From: Isosphaeraceae bacterium
GTDB taxonomy: Bacteria > Planctomycetota > Planctomycetia > Isosphaerales > Isosphaeraceae
DNA: 64,000 nt
NCBI GenBank assembly: GCA_025356435.1
Contig: JANXSY010000160.1
Location: 1 to 64,000 of the forward strand
Reading direction: 5' to 3'
Shown here: piece by piece, positions 20,159 through 30,164 of the stretch
Position numbering within the stretch: position 1 is the stretch's first letter
Layout of the letters: each line of letters opens with the position of its first letter
Notes under the pieces: generated by a model
The model's database searches: none
Told to the model about the DNA's origin: nothing
The model's input: only the letters and a program-made list of their open reading frames with translations
Position numbers and translations under genes: made by a program

Positions 20159-21157
20159 ATGCGTCCTCTCCTCAACGTCCTCATCGCCGTTGCCGCCTGC
20201 TCGGTTGGCCCAGGTGCCGCGCGGGGGCAAGACTGGATCAAGTCGGTCTTCCCGGATCGCGAACACGACTTCGGGACCGTCGCTCGCGGGTCGAAGATTC
20301 ACCACAGCTTCAAGCTGGTGAACACGACGAATGCCGAGATCCATATCGCCACGTATCAGACCAAGTGCGGCTGCACCGAGGTCCGCCTCGGGGCCACGAC
20401 GATTCCCGCAGGCACACAGACAGTGATCGAGGCGGTCATCGATACGACCAAGTTCCAAGGCCCAAAAGCGTCGGGACTGACCCTCATCATCGATCGGCCG
20501 CAGTACACGCAGGTTGATCTCAACCTCAAATGCTTCATCCGCGCTGACCTCACCCTCAACCCCGGCCAGGCCGACTTCGGGTCGGTCAACCGGACCGCAA
20601 AGCCGGCGGTCGAGCTAGCCCTCTCCTACGCGGGCGGGCAGGCCGACTGGGCCATCACCAAGATGCAGACCACCAGCCAGCACGTCACCGCGAGGCTCAC
20701 CGAACTCGGCCGGTCTCCCGGCGGGGCCGTGAATTATACGCTCACCGCCACCCTCAACCCCTCCGCACCGGTCGGCTTCTTCAAGGATGAGATCACCCTC
20801 TTTACCAATGACGCCTCCAGCCCGACGATCCCGGTTTCCGTCACGGCGATCATCCAGTCGAACGTCATGGTCAGCCCTTCGGTCCTGACTCTGGGTGCCG
20901 TTCGGCCCGGCGAAGAGGTCAAGAAGACGATCCTGGTCCGTTCGAGTCAGCCGTTCAAGCTGATCGGCGTCAAGTCGAGCCGAGGCGAGCTGACCACACC
21001 CGCTCCCGGCGATCAGCCCAAGGTCCTCCACCCGGTCGCGATCACCTTCAAGGCCCCCGCCGAGCCCGGACCATTTCATGCGGTGATCGAGGTCGAGTCG
21101 GACGTGAAGGATGAGCCGCCCACGAAAATCAACGCCTTCGCGACCGTCGTGCCCTGA
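20159..21157 (+). CDS. Secreted DUF1573-domain protein
   Basis: A 332-residue exported protein. The signal peptide is MRPLLNVLIAVAACSVGPGAARG. It is followed by the DUF1573 signature HDFGTVARGSKIHHSFKLVNTTNAEIHI...TKCGCTEV, an immunoglobulin-like fold with the CGC motif, then two more Ig/ASH-like repeats (residues about 115-215 and 220-330). Such proteins are abundant in Planctomycetota and Bacteroidota, and their job is unknown, probably structural at the cell surface. The ATG at 20159 follows AAAAGGGA; the ORF track uses a TTG nine bases earlier. A strong terminator follows. Confidence 0.88.
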   Translation: MRPLLNVLIAVAACSVGPGAARGQDWIKSVFPDREHDFGTVARGSKIHHSFKLVNTTNAEIHIATYQTKCGCTEVRLGATTIPAGTQTVIEAVIDTTKFQGPKASGLTLIIDRPQYTQVDLNLKCFIRADLTLNPGQADFGSVNRTAKPAVELALSYAGGQADWAITKMQTTSQHVTARLTELGRSPGGAVNYTLTATLNPSAPVGFFKDEITLFTNDASSPTIPVSVTAIIQSNVMVSPSVLTLGAVRPGEEVKKTILVRSSQPFKLIGVKSSRGELTTPAPGDQPKVLHPVAITFKAPAEPGPFHAVIEVESDVKDEPPTKINAFATVVP

Positions 21158-21181
21158 GCGATCATGCCCCTAAAAACGAGC

Positions 21182-21218
21182 AAGCCCCCGCGTCGACTCG
21201 ACGGCGGGGGCTTTTTCT
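21182..21218 (+). terminator. Rho-independent terminator after the DUF1573 gene
   Basis: AAGCCCCCGC pairs with GCGGGGGCTT across a GTCGACTCGACG loop, then TTTTTCTG. It lies 24 bases after the DUF1573 stop. With the A-rich start, it may also stop the convergent small gene. Confidence 0.92.
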
Positions 21219-21245
21219 GTTTGGAGAGGTCTGACGCGTTACCGA

Positions 21246-21476
21246 TCAACGACGCGGGCAGTTACCGGTCGCGCAGGCCGAGCCGACGGAATAGTAAGAC
21301 TGATACGCAACCCGTGCGGCAGGAGCCGCAGACACCGACTGGGCGGCCGGAGCGACGGGGGCCGTCGCATAGGTGGCGACGCGCTGGACGCAATGGCCAC
21401 GGGTGGCGCACGCGGTCTTGCCGCCGAAGAGTCCGCCGGACGCCGACATGGCGGTGAGGAGAATCAGTCCCTGCAT
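21246..21476 (-). CDS. Small secreted Ala/Val-rich protein with paired cysteines
   Basis: A 76-residue protein from the ATG at 21476 (AAAGGG upstream). MQGLILLTAMSASGGLFGGKTACATRGHC begins with a short hydrophobic stretch, and the C-terminus reads YQSYYSVGSACATGNCPRR. Cysteine pairs spaced C-x5-C and C-x4-C bracket an Ala/Pro-rich linker. I recall similar short proteins of unknown function in planctomycete genomes but no family name. The ORF track start at 21629 is rejected because the extra 51 residues look like non-coding sequence. Confidence 0.6.
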   Translation of the reverse strand: MQGLILLTAMSASGGLFGGKTACATRGHCVQRVATYATAPVAPAAQSVSAAPAARVAYQSYYSVGSACATGNCPRR

Positions 21477-21779
21477 GGGTCGAAACCCTTTCTTCAATCC
21501 TGGAGGTGCCGAACAAGGTGTGAAAGCGGGTCGGCACGCATTTCGGGAGTAAAGTCCCGCCGATCGAAATCGGGGAGCGTGACATCCGACTCGCTCAGAT
21601 TCGAGACGCGCATCGTCGTCTCCTCGCAACTCCGTCCATCCCAGTCACGGATTGCCGCCCGGCCGCTGACCCTCCCCGAAACGAATAGGGTCCGACGCGG
21701 CCAAGACTTTCATTGTACAAAAACAAAAACAATCCCGTCTACACAATAATCGCAAATGTTTTGGGGATCGTTTCGAGGA
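21477..21779. other. Intergenic region with an A/T-rich tract
   Basis: About 300 bases upstream of the small secreted protein and downstream of the lipoprotein gene. The section 21708-21760 (TTTCATTGTACAAAAACAAAAACAATCC) is strikingly A-rich compared with the surroundings and probably holds promoter sequence. No gene or RNA was recognised. Confidence 0.4.
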
Positions 21780-22454
21780 TCAATCGAGCGGTCCTGCCGC
21801 TGCTTCGACCCGGCGCGTCAGGTCTCCCGCGAGCCTGCGGACTGATGTCTTGGGATGACCGGAGCGGACGTAGTATCCGATGACGTCGAGCCCTCCGCCG
21901 TGGGAGGCTCCCGCGATGGCAGCTACTTGTCCCCCTTCGGGACGGAGAATCTCGGCTTCGACAGACGCCCCGCCGTTGCTGATCGGCCCGAAGACGATTG
22001 ACGCCAAGACGTTCGTGATTGTGCGCGCCGATGACACATCCGTCACCGCCGCATGAACGCGAGCCGTCCGAGGCCCCGGCGTCTCGACGATCGGGCGGAT
22101 CGGTCCCAGGCGCTCGCGAAGGCTGACTTCAAGCGCCTTGGTGACTCGTTCTCGGCGCGTCTTGTCCTTGCCGAGCCAGTCGTCCTCCGGGCACAACCAG
22201 GCGACCGGCTCGATATAGAACGAGTCGACCCCGACGAGTTCGGCTGGGGTTGGTTCGCGGACGTTGACCCGGTGATAGCCGAGACCCCAGTTCAACCGCG
22301 CGCCGCTCGATTCGAGATGCGAATAGTCGGAGAGGTAGCCGGTCTGCGTCGGCTTGACCGAGGCGCAGCCGGTCGACATGCACGCGAAGATCAACAGCCA
22401 AAGTACCGGCCCGAGTCGGGATGACGGGCGTGAATCGCTCGTTCTCGTGCTCAT
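21780..22454 (-). CDS. DUF3313-like outer membrane lipoprotein
   Basis: A 224-residue lipoprotein. The signal peptide ends in the lipobox STGC, so the mature protein starts at Cys30 and is lipid-anchored. The following TQTGYLSDYSHLESSGARLNW matches the start of DUF3313 proteins (G-F-L-x-D-Y-S-x-L), and SVEAEILRPEGGQVAAIAGASHGGG is the family's later strand motif. Function of the family is unknown. The gene stands alone between an A/T-rich gap and the divergent MFS gene. Confidence 0.85.
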   Translation of the reverse strand: MSTRTSDSRPSSRLGPVLWLLIFACMSTGCASVKPTQTGYLSDYSHLESSGARLNWGLGYHRVNVREPTPAELVGVDSFYIEPVAWLCPEDDWLGKDKTRRERVTKALEVSLRERLGPIRPIVETPGPRTARVHAAVTDVSSARTITNVLASIVFGPISNGGASVEAEILRPEGGQVAAIAGASHGGGLDVIGYYVRSGHPKTSVRRLAGDLTRRVEAAAGPLD

Positions 22455-22727
22455 CCTGAGCCCTTACCCTCCGTGTAAATCCCCCGACGGCCCGGGCAGT
22501 CCAACCCACCGTCTCTCTCCCACCTATCGTCCGATCGAGTTCCGGTTGTGCAGCTTTTCTGGATGGAATCGATTTTTCGGGCCGTCTCGCCCAAATAATC
22601 CCGCGAGCGACTTACCGGGCAGACGGTGGCGTCAACCCGGGTCAGCCGTTAGATTCGACGCACTCGCGAGGAGCCACCCGCCTCGCCTCCCCCGTCCCGC
22701 ACCCAGTCCCTCACGGGAGCCTCCGCG

Positions 22728-24020
22728 ATGAGCCTCGGCCTTCGGATCAAGTTGTCGGTCATGATGTTCCTCCAATATTTCGTCTGGGGGATCTGGATGC
22801 CCGTCCTCGCCCAGCAGCTCGGCGAGAATGGGGTAAAAATCCCCGTCCACCTGACCGGCTGGATCTTCGCGGTCGGCGGTTACGGATCGATCCTCGGCCC
22901 GTTTATCATCGCCCAGCTTGCCGACCGCTACTTCTCGACCGAGAAGGTGATGGCCTTCTGCCACCTGATCGGGGGGTTGCTGCTGATCGCCACGGCCTAT
23001 TGCACGACGTTTTGGCCGATCTTTATCCTCCTCTTCCTCTACAGCACGCTCTACATGCCCACGATGGGCCTATCGAACTCGATCACCTTCCGCAGCCTGG
23101 GCGAGGCCAACCAGAACTCCTTCCCGAACATCCGGCTCTGGGGAACGATCGGCTGGATCGCGGCGGGGCTGTTCTTCGCGTTCTATCTCGAACGGGCCGG
23201 CCAGATCGAAGCGCTGAAGCCCCTCTTTGACGCCATCGGCCAGCCGGCCTTCCGCGATTGTCTCCGCGTCGCGGGAGTCGTCTCGATGATCTACGGCCTC
23301 TTCTGCTTCGCCCTGCCGCACACCCCGCCCGTCCCCGCCGCGGCCAACGCGCCGATCGCGAAGAAGTCGGCGATGCTTGAGAGCCTCTCGCTGATGAAGT
23401 TCCGCTCGTTCGCGGTGCTCGTGCTGGTCGCGGGGCTGATCGGGGTCGTCCTGGCGTATTACTTCGCCTGCGAGAATCCGTTCCTCGTCTCAGTCGGCGT
23501 ACCCGTCAAGCAGGCTGGGGCGTATATGACGATCGGCCAGATCGCCGAGGTAGTCGTCATGGTGCTCGTACCGTTCACGGTCGCTCGGCTCGGGGTCAAG
23601 ACGACGATGCTGATCGGCGCGGGGATGTGGGCGTTGCGGTTCGTCCTGTCGATGATCGGCCAGCCGCAATGGCTGATGGTGAGTTCCATCGCCTTGCACG
23701 GCTTCTGCTTTGGCTTCTTCTTCGTCGTCGCCCAGATGTACGTCGATCGCGCGGCAAGTGGCGACATCAAAGCGTCGGCGCAGAACCTTTTGATCTTCAT
23801 CATCTACGGCCTGGGCAGCATCGCCGGCAGCGTCCTCTCGGGCTACCTCCGCTCGACGTTCACTCAGACCGTCGATGGCGTCGCCAAGACCGACTGGACG
23901 ATGGTCTGGGCCGGACCGCTCGTCCTCACCGTCGTCGCGATGGCGCTCTTCGCCCTCTTCTTCAAGGAGGAGGAATTGCGGAAGCCGAACGTCGTCTCCC
24001 AGGGTGAACTCGTCGCCTGA
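22728..24020 (+). CDS. MFS transporter, nucleoside:H+ symporter type
   Basis: A 430-residue, twelve-helix inner membrane transporter. The opening IKLSVMMFLQYFVWGIWMPVLAQQL, GPFIIAQLADRYFSTEKVMA and the middle FPNIRLWGTIGWIAAG match the NupG/XapB nucleoside-H+ symporter family, which imports nucleosides with protons. The central cytoplasmic loop (PHTPPVPAAANAPIAKKSAM) separates the two six-helix bundles. Planctomycetes carry several paralogues, so the true substrate may be another sugar-like molecule. The start codon follows GGGAGCCTCCGCG. Confidence 0.88.
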   Translation: MSLGLRIKLSVMMFLQYFVWGIWMPVLAQQLGENGVKIPVHLTGWIFAVGGYGSILGPFIIAQLADRYFSTEKVMAFCHLIGGLLLIATAYCTTFWPIFILLFLYSTLYMPTMGLSNSITFRSLGEANQNSFPNIRLWGTIGWIAAGLFFAFYLERAGQIEALKPLFDAIGQPAFRDCLRVAGVVSMIYGLFCFALPHTPPVPAAANAPIAKKSAMLESLSLMKFRSFAVLVLVAGLIGVVLAYYFACENPFLVSVGVPVKQAGAYMTIGQIAEVVVMVLVPFTVARLGVKTTMLIGAGMWALRFVLSMIGQPQWLMVSSIALHGFCFGFFFVVAQMYVDRAASGDIKASAQNLLIFIIYGLGSIAGSVLSGYLRSTFTQTVDGVAKTDWTMVWAGPLVLTVVAMALFALFFKEEELRKPNVVSQGELVA

Positions 24021-24272
24021 TCCGCAAGTCGTCACGGGGGAGCCATGCCCGACCTCCACCTCGCCGCCGGTCTGCGGCGGGTGGATCAGGCCGGCGGGCG
24101 GGGTCGCCGACCGGCTCCGGCTCCAAGGGGGCGGGCCTCTCGATCGTGTTCGTCACGCTTGACTGGACAAGCCGCACTATCGGGCGGCGATCCGGGCATT
24201 GCTGCTGGCCTGAGCGGGGTTCTTTCTCTAGGATTATAGGAGCAGACCCCGCAATCCCGGTCCGGTGGCTCG

Positions 24273-26624
24273 ATGACGGCGATCGCCCTCTTATTTCTGG
24301 CCTTGCAGATAGTCTCGCCGTCATCGAGTGAGATCGATGCGCAGCTTGAGGCGGTGCGTCGACAGATTCGTGACCCGAATCGGCCGGTCGAGCAGCGGGC
24401 GTCGATCGCGCTCGAAGAGTCGGCTACGCTCGACAAGATGGCGCAGGGGACGGGTTCACTGAGCGAGCGGCGGACCCGGGCCGTCCAGGCGATCACGCTC
24501 CTCGACGACTTCAACGCGGCCAACCCCCGCCACTCGCTCGAAGTGCCCGTCGCGATCCAGGCGGCGGTCTATCTCTGGGCCGACGGCCGGAGAGAATTCG
24601 ACCAGTGGCGGCTCGCTCCCAAGGACGAGACGAGCAAGATCCGGGCGCGTGAGGTCTTTGACTCGACGGTCGTGCGATTCGAGCGGATCGAACCTGCTCT
24701 CTCGGGGGCTGACCCGCTGGTCGCACAAAATGCGCGGTTCCGGCTGGCGCAAGCCCTGACCGATCGGTCGCAGCTCGACCCGCCCGGTTCTGACGCCGAG
24801 CGGGCAACGTTGCGTCGCGGCCTGGAATGCCTCGAACCGGTGCCGACCGAGGCGGCCGTCGTCGGCTATGCCCGACTGCTCCGCGCCGAGATCCGCGCGC
24901 GGTTGGGGAATTTCGACGTAGCCGAGTCCGAGCTTGATGCGGCCCTCAAGGCCAAGGAGCGGCCCTCGACCGAATCCGTCGTTGAAGTTCAGTCGACGAT
25001 TCTGTGCGGTCAGCGGCGTTTCACCTCGGCGATCTAGGCTGTCGACGAGTCTAAGGTTGACCCGGTTACAAAGGCAGCGCTGGGGATCAAGATCAGGCTG
25101 GCGCAGCGGCGGGCGATCTCCGCCGGGCAGGAACGACGCGAGGCCGATGACGACGCGATCCATCGCGGCCAACAGCTTCGCGGCTCGCCCCGGGTCGATG
25201 CGCGACTGGCGCTGATTGACATGGCCCGCGAGATCGACCATCCCTCGCCGCACTCCGAACCCGACGCCTGGGACATCCTTGCCGATGGGGCTGTCGGACT
25301 CGGCGACCCCGCCCGCGCGGCTCGGCTCCTTGAACTCGGGGCCGACCGCGCCCGGGACGGCGGCCGTCGCGACGAGGCGGGTCGACTCCGCCTCCGCGCC
25401 GGGGCGATCGTGTTTCAGGCGGGAGATTATCCCGAGGCCAACGCGATCTGCGGCCGGGTCTGGGACGACTCGAAGTCAGGTCCGTCGCGTCCCAAGGCCG
25501 GGATGCTCCGCGTGCTGGCCAGGGGACGGATGATTGCTGCCAGGAGCGCTGGGACGACCCGCGCGGGCTATCTGGCGGCGATGAATGACCTGCTCCGCGA
25601 CTACCCCAACGATCCGTCAACAGGCGAAGCGCGTTGGTTGCTCGGCGCAAATGAGCTTGCTGCGGGCCGGCCGGCCGCCGCGATGGCCCACTGGGAGGCG
25701 ATCGCGCCGGGCCAACCTCGATGGATCTCGGCTCGGCTCGCGATCGCCGAACAGCTTCAGCGCGAACTCGACACACTTCGGATCGCCGATAACCCAACGG
25801 TCGTCGCCGAGTCCTACAAATCAGCCGTCAGCTCACTCCGCAAGAGTCTCGCACGCGACGCCGAGGAGTCGGAGTCGCTCGACCTCGAACTCACGCTGAT
25901 CCGACTCGATCTCACGCCCGGCGTCGGGCATCCCGACCACGCGCGGAGCCTCTGCGATCGCGTGGCACATCGGGCTGGGTCGGACGCCCAGCACGCCCGC
26001 GCAAGGATGCTTCGCGTCATCGCGCTCGCGATGATCCAGCAGTTCGCGGAGGCCGAGCGCGAGGCCCGGGTCGAGGGCGTTCGCGCCTCATCTGACGACT
26101 TGCTCCTTGCCGCTCGCCTGCTCGACCACTCGGCCGACGCGACCGAGTCGGACGTCAATCGGTCTCGGATCGGCCGGATTTTGCGACTGCTGCTTGTCGC
26201 CGGGGCACGCCATCTCGACAAGCTCCCCCCCGCCGGACAGGCCGAGGCCCGGTTGCGAGCGATCCGCGCCGAGATCGCAGTCGGAGATACCGAGTCGGCC
26301 CGTCGCGCCTTCACCGAGCCGAATGGCCCGAACGCCGCCGATCTTGACCCCGACAGCCTCCGAGACCTCGCCGACGCCTACTTTAGAGTCGAAGCTTACG
26401 GTATGGCGATCGACGTGGAGCGACTCCGAATCCGCGGGCTCAAGCCTGGCTCGCCCGAGTGGATCGAGTCGAGGTATGGCCTCGCCCTCGCCCTCTATCG
26501 CGACAAGAAACCGCGCGAGGCTCAGCGGATCATCGACGCCACGGCGATCCTCCACCCCGAGCTAGGGGGAGGGTCGCTCAAGGCCCGATTCGAGCGGTTG
26601 CGGCAGCGGATCGAGCCTGAATGA
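24273..26624 (+). pseudogene. Large helical-repeat (TPR-like) gene split by one in-frame TAG
   Basis: The two ORFs 24273..25037 and 25221..26624 are in the same frame and are separated by a single TAG at 25035-25037. Codons after it (AVDESKVDPVTKAALGIKIRLAQRRA) continue the same Ala/Arg/Leu-rich helical repeat style without a break, so the original gene encoded about 783 residues. One base change (for example GAG, CAG or AAG to TAG) would explain it. The N-terminus MTAIALLFLALQIVS is a signal peptide or anchor; the rest looks like TPR or related alpha-hairpins, perhaps a cell-envelope scaffold. It could be a recent pseudogene, a sequencing error or a read-through gene. A stop directly precedes the convergent gene by six bases. 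Confidence 0.8.
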
Positions 26625-26630
26625 CCGCGA

Positions 26631-27116
26631 TCAGTTCTGGTCGACCCAGTTGATCCCGCTCTGCCACCAGGGGGGAGTCGTCGCTCGTCGCGGCTTGTAG
26701 TAATAAGAATTCGCGGTTGGATACATGACGGGCTGCGGCCGGTCAAGGAACGGATTCGAGGACGATGTTCCCTCGGACTCGACCACCTCGCCGCTATAGC
26801 CACGCGAGTAGACCCGCACCGGCGCGGCGACTGACCGATAGGCCGAGATCGGCCCATAGATGGTAAGGTTGTTCACTCCATACTGGCCGAGCGGCGAATA
26901 GCCACGGCCGGTCGGGAAGTCGCCCTGCACGAAGATCGTCGGCGTCGAATAGAACGTTCCGAGCATGTTGCTGGGGGCGTTGGCATTGGCCGGGTTGCCG
27001 ACATAGGCCGTCGGCTCGACGTTGACCGTGCGACGCCGACCGAATCCGCCAGCCTCCGTCGTCGACGCGATCGAGAGGGTCAACAAAACACCGAACGCCA
27101 AGCGGTGCGCTATCAT
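26631..27116 (-). CDS. Secreted Tyr/Pro-rich protein of unknown function
   Basis: A 161-residue protein from the ATG at 27116, beginning with the signal peptide MIAHRLAFGVLLTLSIASTTEAGG. The mature part is rich in Tyr, Pro, Ser and Gly (FYSTPTIFVQGDFPTGRGYSPLGQYGVNNLTIYGPIS), with no recognised domain. It has the look of planctomycete cell-surface proteins. The ORF track start at 27380 adds 88 implausible residues. No clear ribosome binding site was found for the chosen start. Confidence 0.7.
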   Translation of the reverse strand: MIAHRLAFGVLLTLSIASTTEAGGFGRRRTVNVEPTAYVGNPANANAPSNMLGTFYSTPTIFVQGDFPTGRGYSPLGQYGVNNLTIYGPISAYRSVAAPVRVYSRGYSGEVVESEGTSSSNPFLDRPQPVMYPTANSYYYKPRRATTPPWWQSGINWVDQN

Positions 27117-27253
27117 GGGGTGTGAACTCAAAGGAGAGACAACCGAAGCGGCGACGACTTGTCGACTCGCAACCGATTGACCTTGAATGAATTTACCCCA
27201 GATTTCCCGCTTCTCCAATTTTTGACCAGAGATTCGGGAAAGTCGTCGAGTCG

Positions 27254-27514
27254 TCAGCTCTTCCCTTCCAACTCCGTCAAGACTCCCGGCAAGAGCTTGA
27301 CGTCCTTCTTTTCGAGCAGGTGGGCGATCCGTGCCGGGGGGAATTCCATCTTCGTGAGCAACTCGCCGACGTTTTTCCACAGTCGTTCGAGCTTCTTACC
27401 CTCAGCGAGGTAGATGTCGCCAATCATTTCGGAGAGGCGTTGATGCTGGATACCGTCGAAGTTGTTGTAGTACCGCTTGATGATCTTTTGCTGATAGTGC
27501 GAGAGGTCGGCCAT
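27254..27514 (-). CDS. Conserved-looking small protein of unknown function
   Basis: An 86-residue, helix-rich soluble protein: MADLSHYQQKIIKRYYNNFDGIQHQRLSEMIGDIYLAEGKKLERLWKNVGELLTKMEFPPARIAHLLEKKDVKLLPGVLTELEGK. Composition is that of a real protein, unlike shadow ORFs. I recall very similar short proteins in other planctomycetes but no assigned function. It lies 17 bases downstream of the arfB-like gene on the same strand, so they probably share a transcript. Confidence 0.8.
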   Translation of the reverse strand: MADLSHYQQKIIKRYYNNFDGIQHQRLSEMIGDIYLAEGKKLERLWKNVGELLTKMEFPPARIAHLLEKKDVKLLPGVLTELEGKS

Positions 27515-27531
27515 CGGATGGTCCTAAGAGT

Positions 27532-27957
27532 CTAGTCGGAGTCGGGAGCCTGCCTGCCCCGTTTGGTATCGGATCGGCGATGTTTCGACTCCACCCTCCG
27601 CTTCTTCGAGCCGAGAGTCGGCCGAGTCGCTCGCCTGGTCTTGGGAGGGTGGAGGGCGGCGAGGATCATCGCGCGAAGCTTGCTGAGGCAGTCGTCGCGA
27701 TTCTGACCCTGGTCGCGAGTCCGCGTTGAGGAGATGAGCAATTCACCACCGACGGTCAGCCGGCTCGTGACGGCGGCCATTAGCCGGGCCTTCACCGGGT
27801 CGGGTAGGCTGGGGCTGGCGGCGGGCGACCAACGCAGCTGAACCTTCGAATTCACCTTGTTGACGTTCTGCCCCCCCGGACCACCTGAGCGCGAGACTTC
27901 GAACTCGAACTCGTCGAGCGGGATCGAAATCGTTGCGGACACGTCAAGAGCGGCCAT
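27532..27957 (-). CDS. arfB: Ribosome-rescue peptidyl-tRNA hydrolase ArfB
   Basis: A 141-residue single-domain release factor homologue. It enters stalled ribosomes with no stop codon and releases the peptide. The catalytic GGQ motif is in FEFEVSRSGGPGGQNVNKVNSKVQLRW, and the basic C-terminal tail PPKTRRATRPTLGSKKRRVESKHRRSDTKRGRQ is the ArfB feature that fits the empty mRNA channel. The ATG at 27957, preceded by GAGGCAG, is preferred; the ORF track begins at 28017. It is followed by the 86-residue protein gene. Confidence 0.93.
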   Translation of the reverse strand: MAALDVSATISIPLDEFEFEVSRSGGPGGQNVNKVNSKVQLRWSPAASPSLPDPVKARLMAAVTSRLTVGGELLISSTRTRDQGQNRDDCLSKLRAMILAALHPPKTRRATRPTLGSKKRRVESKHRRSDTKRGRQAPDSD

Positions 27958-28107
27958 CATCTGCCTCGGATCCGGGGACGTACCAGCCAACTTTATTCTA
28001 ACCGAACCCTTTGACAACCGGGCAGCCGTTGCGGTTCGAAATCGAAAGGCCCGGGCCGCCCCCCTGCGCAGAGAGGAGACGGCCCGGGCCTGGTTCGGTT
28101 GCCAGAT

Positions 28108-29886
28108 TTACATCGCGAAGGAGGCGATCGCGGCGTCCTGGGTGGCCATCGAGGAGGAGGCGGTGGTGGCGGGAGCCGAGGCTCCAGCACGGCCTGCCCG
28201 TTGCATGGCGACGCCGCTCCTCATGTGGGGGCCGGCGATCTTGACCGACGCGGGATGGGCGCGGCGTCGGGGGATCGAGACGACCGACGGCGTGATTGTC
28301 GGGGCGGCCTGCGGGGCCGGGGCCATCATCATCGGGTCCATCGTCACCCGATACGCGGCGGCCGAAGTCTGGATCCCGGGGATCGAGACGGTCGACGGCG
28401 GGTAGTAGGTGGCGTTGGTCGAGGGGATCGTCTCGGCGGCGATCGCGGCGGCCGTGTTCTGTGCGAGGATATTGGCGTTGATCGTCGCCAGGTCACCGTT
28501 GGCGTTGAGCGACGCCATCTGAAGTCCCGACTCTTCGGCAGGGATAAATCCGAGCTTAGCGTCGCGGGCAGCGATCTGCGCCGGGGTGTAGAACGAGTCG
28601 TTCTTGTTGAAGATGAGCTGGGTCGTCTCGAACTTCTGCCCGTTGAAGAGCTGGCCCGTCACGGTGGCGGGGGTGATACCGCCGGGAAGGCTGATATCAT
28701 AGCCCCTGAAGACGAAGGTCTCGCTGAGGAAGTCGCTATGGTTGAAGTTCCGCGGGAACGAGGTGTACGGGGTCGCACCCCCGAGTCTGACCGTCGCGGG
28801 GTCGATCTGGGTCGCGTCGAAGCCCGAGGTTCCCTGGATCGTGACGCGGACGTTCTCGCCGTGAGCGGTGTTGACGTGCCGCGACGAGTGGGGGTTGATG
28901 AGCACCGGCGGCGAGACCGGCGGGCACAGGATCGGCGGGACGACCGGCGGGGTCGCCTGGTTGAGCGTGAACGGCTGCGGCGGGAAGAACGCCTCGCTGA
29001 TCCCGTCATCCTGGTTTGAAGAGCCGAACGCACCGATCCGGATTACCGATGAGGAACTTAGCGCTTTTCCCGTCTCCTGGGTGTAAAGCTGGGAGAAGTG
29101 GGTAATGCTGAACTCGAGCGCCCCGTGTCTCGGGTCGTTGACGAGATAAACGTTACCTTCGTTGTTCGTCAGCTCCATCCCGAAGGCGGGGATGTTCGGC
29201 CCGTTCGATATCCCCTTGGCGACAGTGTAATGCTTGGGGACGTTCGAGGGGCCGTTGTTCGCGAAGCCGGCGACGACGTCGGCGGGGAAGAACGTCTGGC
29301 CGGGGATGTTCGGGTTGGGTGCCGAGCCGGTCAGGTTAAGGAAGGCCCCCATGGTTTTCGAGCCGCCCATGCTGGGCGGATCCTCGAACCCGTTCTGCCG
29401 GAGGCCGGGCATGTTGGTCGGGCTGACCGGTTGGGCGGGGTCAAAGTTCGGGTTGTTGAGCAACGGGTTGACAGTCCCGCTGTCGCCATTGTTGTCCGAA
29501 TCGCCCGCGATCACCGGGTAGGTGACGCCGTTGGTTAAGTTCTGGCTCGACGGCTGGATCAGGCCGACGCTTAGGGTGTCGTTCGTCGGGTCGTAGGACG
29601 TGGAGATGCCACTGATGTCGAAGCCAGAGACCTTGACAATCGGTTTGATATCGAGTGGGATGGCAGGGTGTTGAACACCAAGGTTCCCGTTGTCCAGGAT
29701 GGTCACAACGCCTGGAACTTGTGTAGCGGGAAAATCGGTTGCAACGACTCCGGTAAAGTTGACGGCTAAAAGTTGCCGATGATCTAGCTGTTCCAGCCCG
29801 ACGCGGGCCACGGTGCGTCCCTTGGTTGCACCGCGTTGCCGCCGCCACGACTGAACGGCTTGAATGACTTTCGTGAACAACGACAT
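28108..29886 (-). CDS. Secreted surface protein with an LEPR-xLL-like N-terminal signal
   Basis: A 592-residue protein. Residues 31-42, LEQLDHRQLLAV, fit the planctomycete LEPR-xLL motif (L-E-x-L-[DE]-x-R-x-LLA), which lies near the N-terminus of large exported surface proteins. Residues about 44-300 form a domain shared with the divergent PEP-CTERM protein (see findings), and a second part (about 330-450) has an Ig-like HGENVRVTIQGTSGFDATQIDPATVRLGGA strand pattern. The tail is Ala/Pro/Met-rich. It probably sits on the cell surface; no enzymatic motif was found. Confidence 0.8.
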   Translation of the reverse strand: MSLFTKVIQAVQSWRRQRGATKGRTVARVGLEQLDHRQLLAVNFTGVVATDFPATQVPGVVTILDNGNLGVQHPAIPLDIKPIVKVSGFDISGISTSYDPTNDTLSVGLIQPSSQNLTNGVTYPVIAGDSDNNGDSGTVNPLLNNPNFDPAQPVSPTNMPGLRQNGFEDPPSMGGSKTMGAFLNLTGSAPNPNIPGQTFFPADVVAGFANNGPSNVPKHYTVAKGISNGPNIPAFGMELTNNEGNVYLVNDPRHGALEFSITHFSQLYTQETGKALSSSSVIRIGAFGSSNQDDGISEAFFPPQPFTLNQATPPVVPPILCPPVSPPVLINPHSSRHVNTAHGENVRVTIQGTSGFDATQIDPATVRLGGATPYTSFPRNFNHSDFLSETFVFRGYDISLPGGITPATVTGQLFNGQKFETTQLIFNKNDSFYTPAQIAARDAKLGFIPAEESGLQMASLNANGDLATINANILAQNTAAAIAAETIPSTNATYYPPSTVSIPGIQTSAAAYRVTMDPMMMAPAPQAAPTITPSVVSIPRRRAHPASVKIAGPHMRSGVAMQRAGRAGASAPATTASSSMATQDAAIASFAM

Positions 29887-30164
29887 CGCGCCCTCGTCCT
29901 TTCTTCCTGAACTTCGGACTCACGACGAGTCCGGCCCCTCACGGGAGATGGTCAGCCTGGATTTCGACGGGATTCCCGACGCAGTCCAGGGCGACCCGGC
30001 GGTGCGACGGCCTGCAAACAAAGGACGTGCGGCGGAACGATCGGCGTGAGCCGAAGCTCGCCCAGGGTTGAATCAAGGATGGTTTCGTCCCGGTGAACGT
30101 CGGGCCTGGAAATGGCCCGGGAGCCCTCCCGGAACGACGACCCCAACGCGGAAGGAAAGTCGAG

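Noticed and set aside
22455-22727. Possible riboswitch before the nucleoside-type transporter
   Set aside because: No recognisable conserved riboswitch core or paired stem set was found upstream of the start.
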